Below are positions 17,034 through 23,478 of a stretch of 40,216 nt of DNA, in pieces. A program made the position numbers and the translations under genes. Numbering within the stretch: position 1 is the first letter of the stretch; the number at the start of each line of letters is the position of its first letter. The notes under the pieces were generated by a model. It was not told the origin of the DNA. It saw only the letters and a list, made by a program, of their open reading frames with translations, and did not search any database. The stretch is from an uncultured Bacteroidales bacterium (lineage in GTDB: Bacteria > Bacteroidota > Bacteroidia > Bacteroidales > UBA3663): NCBI GenBank assembly GCA_902779265.1, contig CACZAY010000002.1, positions 1 through 40,216 on the forward strand, read 5' to 3'.

Positions 17034-18032
17034 TTAGAGCTTGTCGTTAGAGCCCAGAACATCAACAATCTTGTGGATGTACATCTGCTTCATAGCCTCA
17101 CGAGCAGGAGTCAGGTACTGACGTGGGTCGAAGTGAGATGGGTTCTCGGCGAGGTGCTTACGGATAGCAGCAGTCATGGCGAGACGAGAGTCAGAGTCGA
17201 TGTTGATCTTGCAAACAGCGCTCTTAGAAGCCTCACGGAGCTGCTCCTCAGGAATACCAACTGCATCAGGCAACTTGCCGCCGTACTTGTTGATAGTATC
17301 AACATGCTCCTGTGGAACTGAAGAAGAGCCGTGGAGTACGATTGGGAAACCAGGGAGCTTCTTCTCGATCTCGTGGAGAACGTCGAAGGCGAGTGGTGGT
17401 GGAACGAGCTTGCCGGTCTTTGGGTCGCGGGTGCACTGCTCAGGAGTGAACTTGTATGCGCCGTGGCTGGTACCGATAGAGATGGCCAATGAATCGCAAC
17501 CGGTGCGGGTAGCGAAGTCGATGACCTCCTCAGGCTTGGTGTAGTGAGAAACAGCTGAGCTGACCTCATCCTCAACACCTGCCAATACGCCGAGCTCAGC
17601 CTCAACGGTTACGTCGAACTGGTGTGCGTACTCAACGACCTTCTTGGTGAGGGCGATGTTCTCCTCGTATGGGAGGGCAGAACCGTCGATCATGACAGAA
17701 GAGAAGCCTGTGTCGATGCAAGACTTGCAGGTCTCGAAGCTGTCACCGTGGTCGAGGTGAAGGACAATCTGAGGATTCTCGCAACCGAGCTCCTTGGCGT
17801 ATGCAACGGCACCTTCTGCCATGTAGCGGAGGATGGTTGGGTTGGCATACTTACGGGCACCCTTAGATACCTGCATGATGACTGGCGACTTGGTCTCGAC
17901 GGCAGCCATAACGATGGCCTGCATCTGCTCCATTGTGTTGAAATTGAAAGCTGGGATAGCGTAACCACCTTTCACGGCCTTAGCGAACATTTCGCGGGTA
18001 TTGACAAGGCCCAGATCTTTGTAATTTACCAT
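17034..18032 (-). CDS. fba: Class II fructose-1,6-bisphosphate aldolase
   Basis: A 332-residue cytosolic zinc-dependent aldolase that cleaves or forms fructose 1,6-bisphosphate (glycolysis/gluconeogenesis). Diagnostic parts are AIPAFNFNTMEQ near the N-terminus, the metal and active-site segment VLHLDHGDS (about residues 90-98), MIDGSALPYEEN, VEAELGVLAGVED, SIGTSHGAYKF and VLHGSSSVP. These match the family from end to end and the length is normal. The gene stands alone with its own terminator. A -7-like element (TATCTTTG on the minus strand, 18076-18083) lies about 45 bp upstream of the start, without a clear -33 box. Confidence 0.95.
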   Translation of the reverse strand: MVNYKDLGLVNTREMFAKAVKGGYAIPAFNFNTMEQMQAIVMAAVETKSPVIMQVSKGARKYANPTILRYMAEGAVAYAKELGCENPQIVLHLDHGDSFETCKSCIDTGFSSVMIDGSALPYEENIALTKKVVEYAHQFDVTVEAELGVLAGVEDEVSSAVSHYTKPEEVIDFATRTGCDSLAISIGTSHGAYKFTPEQCTRDPKTGKLVPPPLAFDVLHEIEKKLPGFPIVLHGSSSVPQEHVDTINKYGGKLPDAVGIPEEQLREASKSAVCKINIDSDSRLAMTAAIRKHLAENPSHFDPRQYLTPAREAMKQMYIHKIVDVLGSNDKL

Positions 18033-18075
18033 AGTTTAATAAAACTGAAAAAGTTTGTAAGTGTCAAAAACGATG

Positions 18076-18083
18076 CAAAGATA
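18076..18083 (-). promoter_or_regulatory. Putative -7 element of the aldolase promoter
   Basis: Minus-strand TATCTTTG at a plausible distance upstream of the aldolase ATG. No TTTG is found at the usual 19-21 bp spacing, so the call rests on the -7 box alone. Confidence 0.45.
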
Positions 18084-18187
18084 GCGTTTTTTGCGAGAAA
18101 AGACGGCATTTGTCCATCTAAAAGTGCGCTTTGCAAGACAGTTTTATAGGAAAAGTAAGTTTCAAATAGCAAAAAAACGGAAAAAAG

Positions 18188-18219
18188 TTTGGTGGATTCG
18201 AAAACATGCATTACCTTTG
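18188..18219 (+). promoter_or_regulatory. Promoter of the aromatic amino acid operon
   Basis: TTTG at 18188-18191, exactly 20 bp, TACCTTTG at 18212-18219. Transcription would start near 18226, just upstream of the leader peptide, about 230 nt before prephenate dehydratase. Confidence 0.8.
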
Positions 18220-18240
18220 CGGCCGAAAAATCAATAACCT

Positions 18241-18306
18241 ATGAACATGTACGGTCGATTTTACTACTTCTATTATTACTTTGCAGAAGAATGTAAGGTC
18301 GGGTGA
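18241..18306 (+). CDS. Phe/Tyr-rich leader peptide of a transcription attenuator
   Basis: A 21-codon reading frame (ATG 18241, TGA 18304-18306) starts about 15 nt after the predicted transcription start. It contains six Tyr and three Phe codons, with eight of them consecutive (FYYFYYYF, codons 7-14). This is the hallmark of an amino-acid-sensing leader peptide such as PheL. Ribosome stalling at these codons when charged tRNA-Phe or tRNA-Tyr is scarce would leave the following RNA (18296-18303) free to form an antiterminator. It needs no function as a protein. Homology was not used; the call rests on composition, position and the paired RNA elements. Confidence 0.85.
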   Translation: MNMYGRFYYFYYYFAEECKVG

Positions 18307-18395
18307 TTGTGTGTGTGTTTGGTTATATGACAGACAAGCAAGGAAACGTAAAGTAGATACTTGAGTCCCGACCTGAAGAGGTTGGGACTTTTTTT
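18296..18395 (+). promoter_or_regulatory. Attenuator: antiterminator/terminator switch for aromatic biosynthesis
   Basis: The terminator is an 11-bp stem (18364-18374 with 18379-18389, one G-U pair, GAAG loop) followed by seven T (18389-18395). The segment AGGTCGGG at 18296-18303, at the very end of the leader reading frame, is exactly complementary to CCCGACCT at 18367-18374, the 5' arm of the terminator. A ribosome reaching the stop codon covers 18296-18303 and lets the terminator form. A ribosome stalled at the Tyr/Phe codons about 15-35 nt earlier exposes that segment, so the antiterminator forms and transcription continues into pheA. The two structures are mutually exclusive, as seen directly in the sequence; the regulatory behaviour is inferred. 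Confidence 0.85.
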
Positions 18396-18454
18396 ATGGT
18401 GAGTTGATGTCGGCAACGGCATTGGCCAAAACAGAAACTAAAAATAGACAAGAT

Positions 18455-19312
18455 ATGGCAAAACTGCGTGTGGCCATCCAGGGCCAGGAAGGTTGCTATC
18501 ACGAATGGGCAGCCCGCCAATATTTCGAGGGTCAGGACTTGGAAATCGTGTGCTGCAAGTCGTTCCAGAGCGAATTTGAAGAGATGGCGGCCGACCCTTC
18601 GGTGTTGGGCATCATGGCCATCGAAAACACGATTGCGGGCAACCTGCTGCAGAACCACGAACTGCTGCGCAAGTCACAGCGCCAGGTGGTCGGCGAACAT
18701 CGTCTGCACATCAGCCATGTGCTGTGCGCCCTGCCGGGAACGACGTTGGCCGATGTCGTTGAGGTCAACTCCCACCCGATTGCGCTTGCACAATGCGAGG
18801 TCTTCCTGCAGAACACGTTGCCCAATGCCAAGGTCGTCGAGATGGCCGACACTGCCGGCTCGGCCAAAATCATCAAGGAGCGCAACCTCGTCGGCCATGC
18901 AGCCATCTGTTCGGAATATGCCGCCAACCTCTACGGCATGGACATTCTGGCTCGCGGCATCGAAACGAACAAGCGTAACTTCACCCGCTTCCTGATTTTG
19001 CAGGATAAGTTCATGACGCCGTCGCTGGTGAGCCGCTCGGAGGTGAACAAGGCAAGTCTGGCATTCTGCGTGCGACATCAGCAGGGCAGCCTGAGCAAGG
19101 TGCTGACCATCCTGTCGTTCTACGACATGAATCTGACGAAAATCCAGAGCATGCCGATCATCGGCCGCGAATGGGAATACCGCTTCTTTGTCGATCTGAC
19201 GTTCGACGACTACGTGGAATATCGCAAGGCTCTTGACGCCGTGATGCCATTCGCAACCGATTTCCAGATTTTGGGTGAATACAGAGAAAAGACAGAGATA
19301 AGAGACAGGTAA
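18455..19312 (+). CDS. pheA: Prephenate dehydratase
   Basis: A cytosolic enzyme converting prephenate to phenylpyruvate, the committed step of phenylalanine synthesis. The catalytic PDT domain spans about residues 3-185 (RVAIQGQEGCYHEWAA, MAIENTIAGNLLQNHELL, and NKRNFTRFLIL with the Thr-Arg-Phe motif). A C-terminal ACT domain (about 200-275; FCVRHQQGSLSKVLTIL, NLTKIQSMPI) should give Phe feedback inhibition. ATG 18455 gives a 285-residue protein starting MAKLRVAIQG, matching the family. The frame is open back to TTG 18404/ATG 18407, but that extension (about 17 residues) resembles nothing. It is the first gene of the operon, 59 bp after the attenuator's T tract. Confidence 0.92.
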   Translation: MAKLRVAIQGQEGCYHEWAARQYFEGQDLEIVCCKSFQSEFEEMAADPSVLGIMAIENTIAGNLLQNHELLRKSQRQVVGEHRLHISHVLCALPGTTLADVVEVNSHPIALAQCEVFLQNTLPNAKVVEMADTAGSAKIIKERNLVGHAAICSEYAANLYGMDILARGIETNKRNFTRFLILQDKFMTPSLVSRSEVNKASLAFCVRHQQGSLSKVLTILSFYDMNLTKIQSMPIIGREWEYRFFVDLTFDDYVEYRKALDAVMPFATDFQILGEYREKTEIRDR

Positions 19313-19415
19313 GGTTTTAAGGTCATAAGGTCGCAGAGCTTGTTAGGTTATAAGGTAATATACCTGGTTTGAGACAAAACCTTATTACCTGCCAACCTCG
19401 CAACCTTAAAACCTT
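19311..19415. repeat. Nested inverted repeat between pheA and the aminotransferase
   Basis: AAGGTTTTAAGGT (19311-19323) and its perfect complement ACCTTAAAACCTT (19403-19415) enclose a second pair AGGTAATA (19353-19360) / TATTACCT (19383-19390). Related copies of the same words fill the rest of 19313-19440. It would form a long imperfect RNA hairpin in the operon transcript. There is no T tract and transcription presumably continues. It may be a repetitive extragenic element. Confidence 0.75.
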
Positions 19416-19444
19416 AAAACCCAACAACCTTAAAACCTCACTAT

Positions 19445-20617
19445 ATGAAACAGATAGTTCCAGCACAGAGAATCAGTCACGTTGAGGAGTACTACTTCAG
19501 CCGCAAACTGAAAGAAATTGCGAAAATGAACCAGGACGGTGGCCGACCCGTCATCAGCCTCGGCATCGGCGGACCGGACTTCAAGCCGTCGCCCGAAACA
19601 ATCATGGCACTGATGGAGGACGTGATGCGCCCCGATGCCCACAGCTACCAGAGCTACGTGGGTTTGCCGGAACTGCGTCAAGCCTGGGCCTCATTCTACA
19701 AGAAATGGTACGACGTGACGCTCGACCCATCGACCGAGATGCTGCCTCTCATCGGCTCAAAAGAGGGCATCATGCACGTCAGCATGGCGTTTCTGAATCC
19801 GGGCGACAAGGTGCTCGTGCCAGATCCGGGCTATCCGACCTACACTTCGGTGAGCAAGCTCGTCGGCGCTGAAATCATCAAATACGACCTGACCTACGAG
19901 AACAACTGGGAACCAGACTTCGACGCATTGGAGCAAATACCCGGCATCGACGACGTGAAACTGATGTGGGTCAACTATCCGCACATGCCGACAGGACATT
20001 GCGCGTCGCGTGAGCTGTTGGCCAAGATTGTCGATTTCGGCCGACGTCACAACATCGTCATCATCAACGACAACCCGTACAGCTTCATACTGAACGACGA
20101 GCCGATGTCCATCCTCCAGATAGAAGGTGCGAAGGATATCTGTCTGGAGTTCAACTCGATGTCGAAGAGCCACTCGATGGCCGGCTGGCGTCAGGGCATC
20201 GTGAGCGGCAAGAAGGAGTTCATCGATTGGATTATCCGTGTTAAGTCCAATGTCGATTCCGGCATGTTCCGTCCAATGATGAAAGCCGCGATTGCCGCAT
20301 TGAACAACCCGTCGGAATACTACAAGCGGCAGAACGAGGCATACCAGGTGCGTCGCATCGCCGCCGAGCAGATTATGGCTCATCTGGGCTGCGAATTTGA
20401 CCCCGAACAGCGCGGACTTTTCCTGTGGGGACGCATCCCCGACAGTGCGGCCGATTGCGAGGCCATCACCGAACCGGTGCTGCAAAAAGCGCGCGTATTC
20501 ATCACGCCGGGCTTCATCTTCGGCAAGAACGGCGAACGGTTCATCCGCATCAGCCTCTGTGCACCGTTCGAAAAGATGCAGGAAGCCTTGTTGCGCATCC
20601 AGGCTGCCGGGCTTTAA
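19445..20617 (+). CDS. Class I/II aminotransferase, probably for aromatic amino acids
   Basis: A 390-residue PLP-dependent fold-type I aminotransferase. Visible features: SLGIGGPDFKPSPE near the N-terminus, SYQSYVGLPELRQAWA, PDPGYPTYTS, VNYPHMPTGHCA (the NPxNPTG region), INDNPYSFIL, the PLP-lysine segment SMSKSHSMAGWRQG, and FIRISLC near the C-terminus with the carboxylate-binding Arg. Its place between prephenate dehydratase and DAHP synthase suggests it transaminates phenylpyruvate/4-hydroxyphenylpyruvate, or prephenate. Sequence alone does not exclude an aspartate- or diaminopimelate-type enzyme. A 102-bp gap with no recognisable signal separates it from the next gene. Confidence 0.88.
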   Translation: MKQIVPAQRISHVEEYYFSRKLKEIAKMNQDGGRPVISLGIGGPDFKPSPETIMALMEDVMRPDAHSYQSYVGLPELRQAWASFYKKWYDVTLDPSTEMLPLIGSKEGIMHVSMAFLNPGDKVLVPDPGYPTYTSVSKLVGAEIIKYDLTYENNWEPDFDALEQIPGIDDVKLMWVNYPHMPTGHCASRELLAKIVDFGRRHNIVIINDNPYSFILNDEPMSILQIEGAKDICLEFNSMSKSHSMAGWRQGIVSGKKEFIDWIIRVKSNVDSGMFRPMMKAAIAALNNPSEYYKRQNEAYQVRRIAAEQIMAHLGCEFDPEQRGLFLWGRIPDSAADCEAITEPVLQKARVFITPGFIFGKNGERFIRISLCAPFEKMQEALLRIQAAGL

Positions 20618-20719
20618 CAAGAAGAATATCAATAATTTGAGAATGTAGAGAATTTTCTCTTCCATCATTCAAATTCACTAACTCTAGAATAAATTGTAAT
20701 TTGTAATAAATATTTTCCT

Positions 20720-21790
20720 ATGGAGATGAATTTTGAATCCATTCTGCTGCCGGGCATCGACGCAAAACGACCATTGGTCATTGCCGGCCCATGCAGCGCA
20801 GAGAGCGAAGAACAAGTGATGACCACAGGCCGCGAACTTGCTGCCAACGGCGTGAAGATTTTCCGCGCCGGCATCTGGAAACCACGCACCAAACCGGGCG
20901 GATTTGAGGGCGTAGGCATGGTCGGTCTGCCGTGGTTGCAGAAACTGAAGGCCGAAACCGGCATGTACACCGCCGTCGAGGTCGCTACCAAGGCGCACGT
21001 CGAGGCTGCATTGGCCTTCGGTGTCGATATGCTGTGGATTGGCGCACGCACAACGGCCAACCCATTTGCCATGCAGGAGATTGCCGATGCACTTGTCGGA
21101 CACGAAAACCTTCCTGTGCTCATCAAGAACCCGGTAAATCCTGACGTGGAGCTCTGGGTGGGCGGCATCGAACGCATCTACCGCGCAGGCATCCACAAGG
21201 TCGGCGTGATTCATCGCGGATTCTCATCGGCCGACAAGACCATCTACCGCAACGTACCGAACTGGCATATCGCCATCGAGCTGCGTCGCCGTTTCCCGAA
21301 TTTGCCCATCATCTGCGATCCGTCACACATCGGCGGACGTCGCGACTTGATCCAGCCGCTCTCGCAGCAGGCTATGGACCTCGGCTTCGATGGCCTCATC
21401 ATCGAAAGTCACTGCAATCCGGATGCCGCATGGAGCGATGCAAAACAGCAGGTAACGCCATCGACCCTGAAAGATATTTTGGCCAATCTCGTTATCCGCG
21501 ACACCGTCAAGACGACCGAAGATCTGACCGACCTGCGTCACCAGATTGACGAAATCGACGACAAGATTCTGGAGATTCTGGCCAAGCGTATGCGCATCTC
21601 GGGCGAGGTTGCCCAATACAAAAAGGAGAACTCAATGTCTGTCCTCCAGGCCGGCCGCTACGACGAGATTCTGACCAAGCGTTCGGAGCAGGGCGCCTCG
21701 ATGGGCATGTCACCGGAGTTCATCAAGGAGGTCTTCGAGGCCATCCACGCCGAATCTGTCCGCAAGCAGATGGAAATCATAAATCAGTAA
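20720..21790 (+). CDS. Bifunctional DAHP synthase / chorismate mutase
   Basis: A 356-residue fusion. Residues about 10-255 are a type I-beta DAHP synthase joining phosphoenolpyruvate and erythrose 4-phosphate, the first step of the shikimate pathway (VIAGPCSAES, FRAGIWKPRTKPGGFEG, WIGARTTANP, VLIKNPVNPD, CDPSHIGGRRD, IESHCNPDAAWSDAKQQ). Residues about 265-356 are an AroQ-type chorismate mutase making prephenate (LRHQIDEIDDKILEILAKRM, VAQYKKENS, RYDEILTKR). The mutase product feeds both prephenate dehydratase and prephenate dehydrogenase of the same operon. In related fusions the mutase domain can control the synthase; that is family knowledge, not visible here. Confidence 0.93.
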   Translation: MEMNFESILLPGIDAKRPLVIAGPCSAESEEQVMTTGRELAANGVKIFRAGIWKPRTKPGGFEGVGMVGLPWLQKLKAETGMYTAVEVATKAHVEAALAFGVDMLWIGARTTANPFAMQEIADALVGHENLPVLIKNPVNPDVELWVGGIERIYRAGIHKVGVIHRGFSSADKTIYRNVPNWHIAIELRRRFPNLPIICDPSHIGGRRDLIQPLSQQAMDLGFDGLIIESHCNPDAAWSDAKQQVTPSTLKDILANLVIRDTVKTTEDLTDLRHQIDEIDDKILEILAKRMRISGEVAQYKKENSMSVLQAGRYDEILTKRSEQGASMGMSPEFIKEVFEAIHAESVRKQMEIINQ

Positions 21791-21809
21791 AGCGCATGAC
21801 GCTTTACTG
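21785..21809. repeat. Hairpin at the end of the DAHP synthase gene
   Basis: A perfect 10-bp stem CAGTAAAGCG / CGCTTTACTG with loop CATGA includes the TAA stop codon (21788-21790). No T tract follows, so a stability or partial-termination role is only a guess. Confidence 0.6.
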
Positions 21810-21812
21810 ATT

Positions 21813-22397
21813 GTTAATATTCGCTGTCGCTCTTGTTAAGACAAATGTGTTAATACTCCGCATGGCTGCGTGTTGATACTCGCTGTGCTCGTGTTACCAT
21901 ACGGTCAACATTGGCCATAAAAAATCTTATTCAGATGGAATCCCGCATTTATAATGAGGCATACGCGTTCGGCTTGAGAATTGTCAAGGCGTATGCCTAT
22001 TTGACCGAGACGAAACACGAATATGAGATTTCTGGCCAATTGAAACGGAGCGGAACCTCCATCGGCGCGAATCTGGCCGAGGCGAAGTACGCGCAAAGCC
22101 GTGCCGACTGGATTCACAAACTCTCCATTGCACTAAAGGAGGCCAATGAGACCAGTCACTGGCTGCACCTCCTGCACGACTGCGGCCACATCGATGACCG
22201 TACATTCTCCTCCATCATCGCCGATTGCAATTCCATCGTATTCAAACTATCGTCCATGATTCGCACGGCGAAGACGAATTTGGAGATGATGGGGAAGGCG
22301 AAGCCCATTGGCCCAAATAATGATGGCCAATGACTCATGCGGCGAGTCGCTAACACGAACGGAGTGAGTATTAACATGAGCGCAAGCGAATATTAAC
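21813..22397. repeat. Imperfect inverted repeats flanking the four-helix-bundle gene
   Basis: The 27-bp segment 21813-21839 matches the reverse complement of 22371-22397 at 24 of 27 positions. Further in, 21877-21898 and the reverse complement of about 22349-22370 also resemble each other. The flanks are built from variants of one motif (GTTAATACTCGC...GCTCGTGTTA). The gene at 21935-22333 sits between them, so gene plus flanks look like a unit inserted between the DAHP synthase and prephenate dehydrogenase genes. Confidence 0.7.
21935..22333 (+). CDS. Four-helix-bundle protein (23S rRNA intervening-sequence protein family)
   Basis: A small protein (132 residues from ATG 21935) with the family pattern IYNEAYAFGLRIVKAYAYLTE, ISGQLKRSGTSIGANLAEA, AQSRADWIHKLSIALKEANET and WLHLLHDCG. 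These are predicted four-helix bundles, first seen in 23S rRNA intervening sequences and related to Avd of diversity-generating retroelements. Their biochemical role is unclear; nucleic acid binding is proposed for relatives. The frame is open 24 bp further up to a TTG, but ATG 21935 fits the family start. It has no obvious link to aromatic synthesis and is flanked by inverted repeats, suggesting acquisition as a cassette. GC content matches its neighbours. Confidence 0.85.
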   Translation: MESRIYNEAYAFGLRIVKAYAYLTETKHEYEISGQLKRSGTSIGANLAEAKYAQSRADWIHKLSIALKEANETSHWLHLLHDCGHIDDRTFSSIIADCNSIVFKLSSMIRTAKTNLEMMGKAKPIGPNNDGQ

Positions 22398-22419
22398 ACG
22401 AAGTATTAACATAACACAT

Positions 22420-23211
22420 TTGAACAACGTGAAAATTGTTATATTGGGTTCCGGCAAGATGGGCATGTTCTTGGCCGATACCCTTTGCATGGAGCATGAC
22501 GTTGCCCTCTACGCCCGTCATCCCGAAAAATTGAGATATTGTCTGAACACGCGCCGATTCACGACCTACGACGAGATCCGCGAGTTCGACCCCGAACTGC
22601 TCATCAACTGCGTGACCATCAAGAATACGCTTCCCGTCTTCAACGAAGTGCTGCCCTACGTGAGCAAGGATTGCGTTCTGAGCGACATCGCATCGGTCAA
22701 AACCGGCCTGCCAGAGTTCTACGCACAGTCAGGTCACCGCTACGTCTCAACGCACCCCATGTTCGGTCCGACGTTCGCCAATCTGAGCGACCTGAGCCAG
22801 AACTACGCGATTATCATCAAGGAGGGCGACCCATTCGGCAAGGCCTTCTTCCGCGAAGTCTATGCCAGTCTGAAACTCAATATCTACGACTATTCGTTCG
22901 TTGAGCACGATGAGACCATCGCCTACTCGCTCTCCATTCCGTTCGTTTCGACACTCGCCTTCACCGGCGTGATGAAGCCGCAGGACGCGCCCGGCACGAC
23001 CTTCAAGAAGCACATGGCCATCGCCCGCGGCCTTTTGAGCGAAGATGACTATCTGCTCACCGAAATCCTCTTCAACCCCAATTCGCCGAAGCAGATTGAC
23101 CTCATTATCGAGAAGCTCCAGCAGCTTTCGCAAATCATCCGCAACCACGACAGCGAAAAACTGTTGGACTACATCAACCAGTCGCGCGCCAACATCAAGG
23201 ACCAGAAGTGA
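22420..23211 (+). CDS. tyrA: Prephenate dehydrogenase
   Basis: A 263-residue NAD(P)-dependent dehydrogenase making 4-hydroxyphenylpyruvate from prephenate in tyrosine synthesis. The Rossmann fingerprint VILGSGKMGMFLAD is at residues 5-18. The TyrA motif THPMFGP lies near 112, preceded by LSDIASVKTGLPEF. The helical dimerisation domain follows (EHDETIAYSLSIPFVSTLAF). No ATG is available: the frame is stopped upstream at 22372-22374, and the only possible starts are TTG 22420 or GTG 22429, the latter immediately before the first beta strand (KIVILGSG). The rare start may lower expression. It is the last gene of the operon. Confidence 0.9.
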   Translation: MNNVKIVILGSGKMGMFLADTLCMEHDVALYARHPEKLRYCLNTRRFTTYDEIREFDPELLINCVTIKNTLPVFNEVLPYVSKDCVLSDIASVKTGLPEFYAQSGHRYVSTHPMFGPTFANLSDLSQNYAIIIKEGDPFGKAFFREVYASLKLNIYDYSFVEHDETIAYSLSIPFVSTLAFTGVMKPQDAPGTTFKKHMAIARGLLSEDDYLLTEILFNPNSPKQIDLIIEKLQQLSQIIRNHDSEKLLDYINQSRANIKDQK

Positions 23212-23225
23212 CTTGTCCGGTTTTC

Positions 23226-23243
23226 GGCCAATGCCCATTGGCC
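23226..23243. repeat. Perfect inverted repeat made of the genome signature motif
   Basis: GGCCAATG, spacer CC, CATTGGCC: an 8-bp perfect stem downstream of tyrA, followed by ATAAAAAA. It could be a weak hairpin just before the operon terminator. Confidence 0.75.
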
Positions 23244-23295
23244 ATAAAAAATCCCACCTGCGAACTTTGGTTTTGCATATTTATACAATATCGAG

Positions 23296-23318
23296 CCTTC
23301 CTTCGGGAAGGTTTTTTT
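23296..23318 (+). terminator. Terminator of the aromatic operon
   Basis: CCTTCC, loop TTCG, GGAAGG, then seven T: a short stem with a stable UUCG tetraloop about 85 bp after the tyrA stop. Confidence 0.9.
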
Positions 23319-23448
23319 ATGGCCAATGTGCCACATCCTCCCGTAATTTTGCGCCCTACATGTGCGAATTTATATGAAAATTGGAGCAAATTGTGCATTT
23401 TTGACGATAAATTCATCTTTTTTGTCACATTTTTTGATTTTTTTGACG

Positions 23449-23456
23449 TATATTTG
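23449..23456 (+). promoter_or_regulatory. -7 element of the SusC/SusD locus promoter
   Basis: TATATTTG, 23 bp before the SusC ATG, in a very T-rich region. TTTG candidates upstream (23421-23424, 23433-23436) are at non-standard spacing, so the -33 box is unclear. The leader would be short. Confidence 0.5.
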
Positions 23457-23478
23457 CACGTTTTAACATAATAAGGAA

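Noticed and set aside
18404..18454. Upstream start codons for prephenate dehydratase (TTG 18404, ATG 18407)
   Set aside because: They begin only a few bases after the attenuator's T tract and add a non-conserved extension; ATG 18455 gives the normal family N-terminus.
19313..19440. Repeated AAGGTTTTAAGGT words as a CRISPR or integration site
   Set aside because: Spacing is irregular, copies occur in both orientations, there are no spacers and no recombinase gene nearby.
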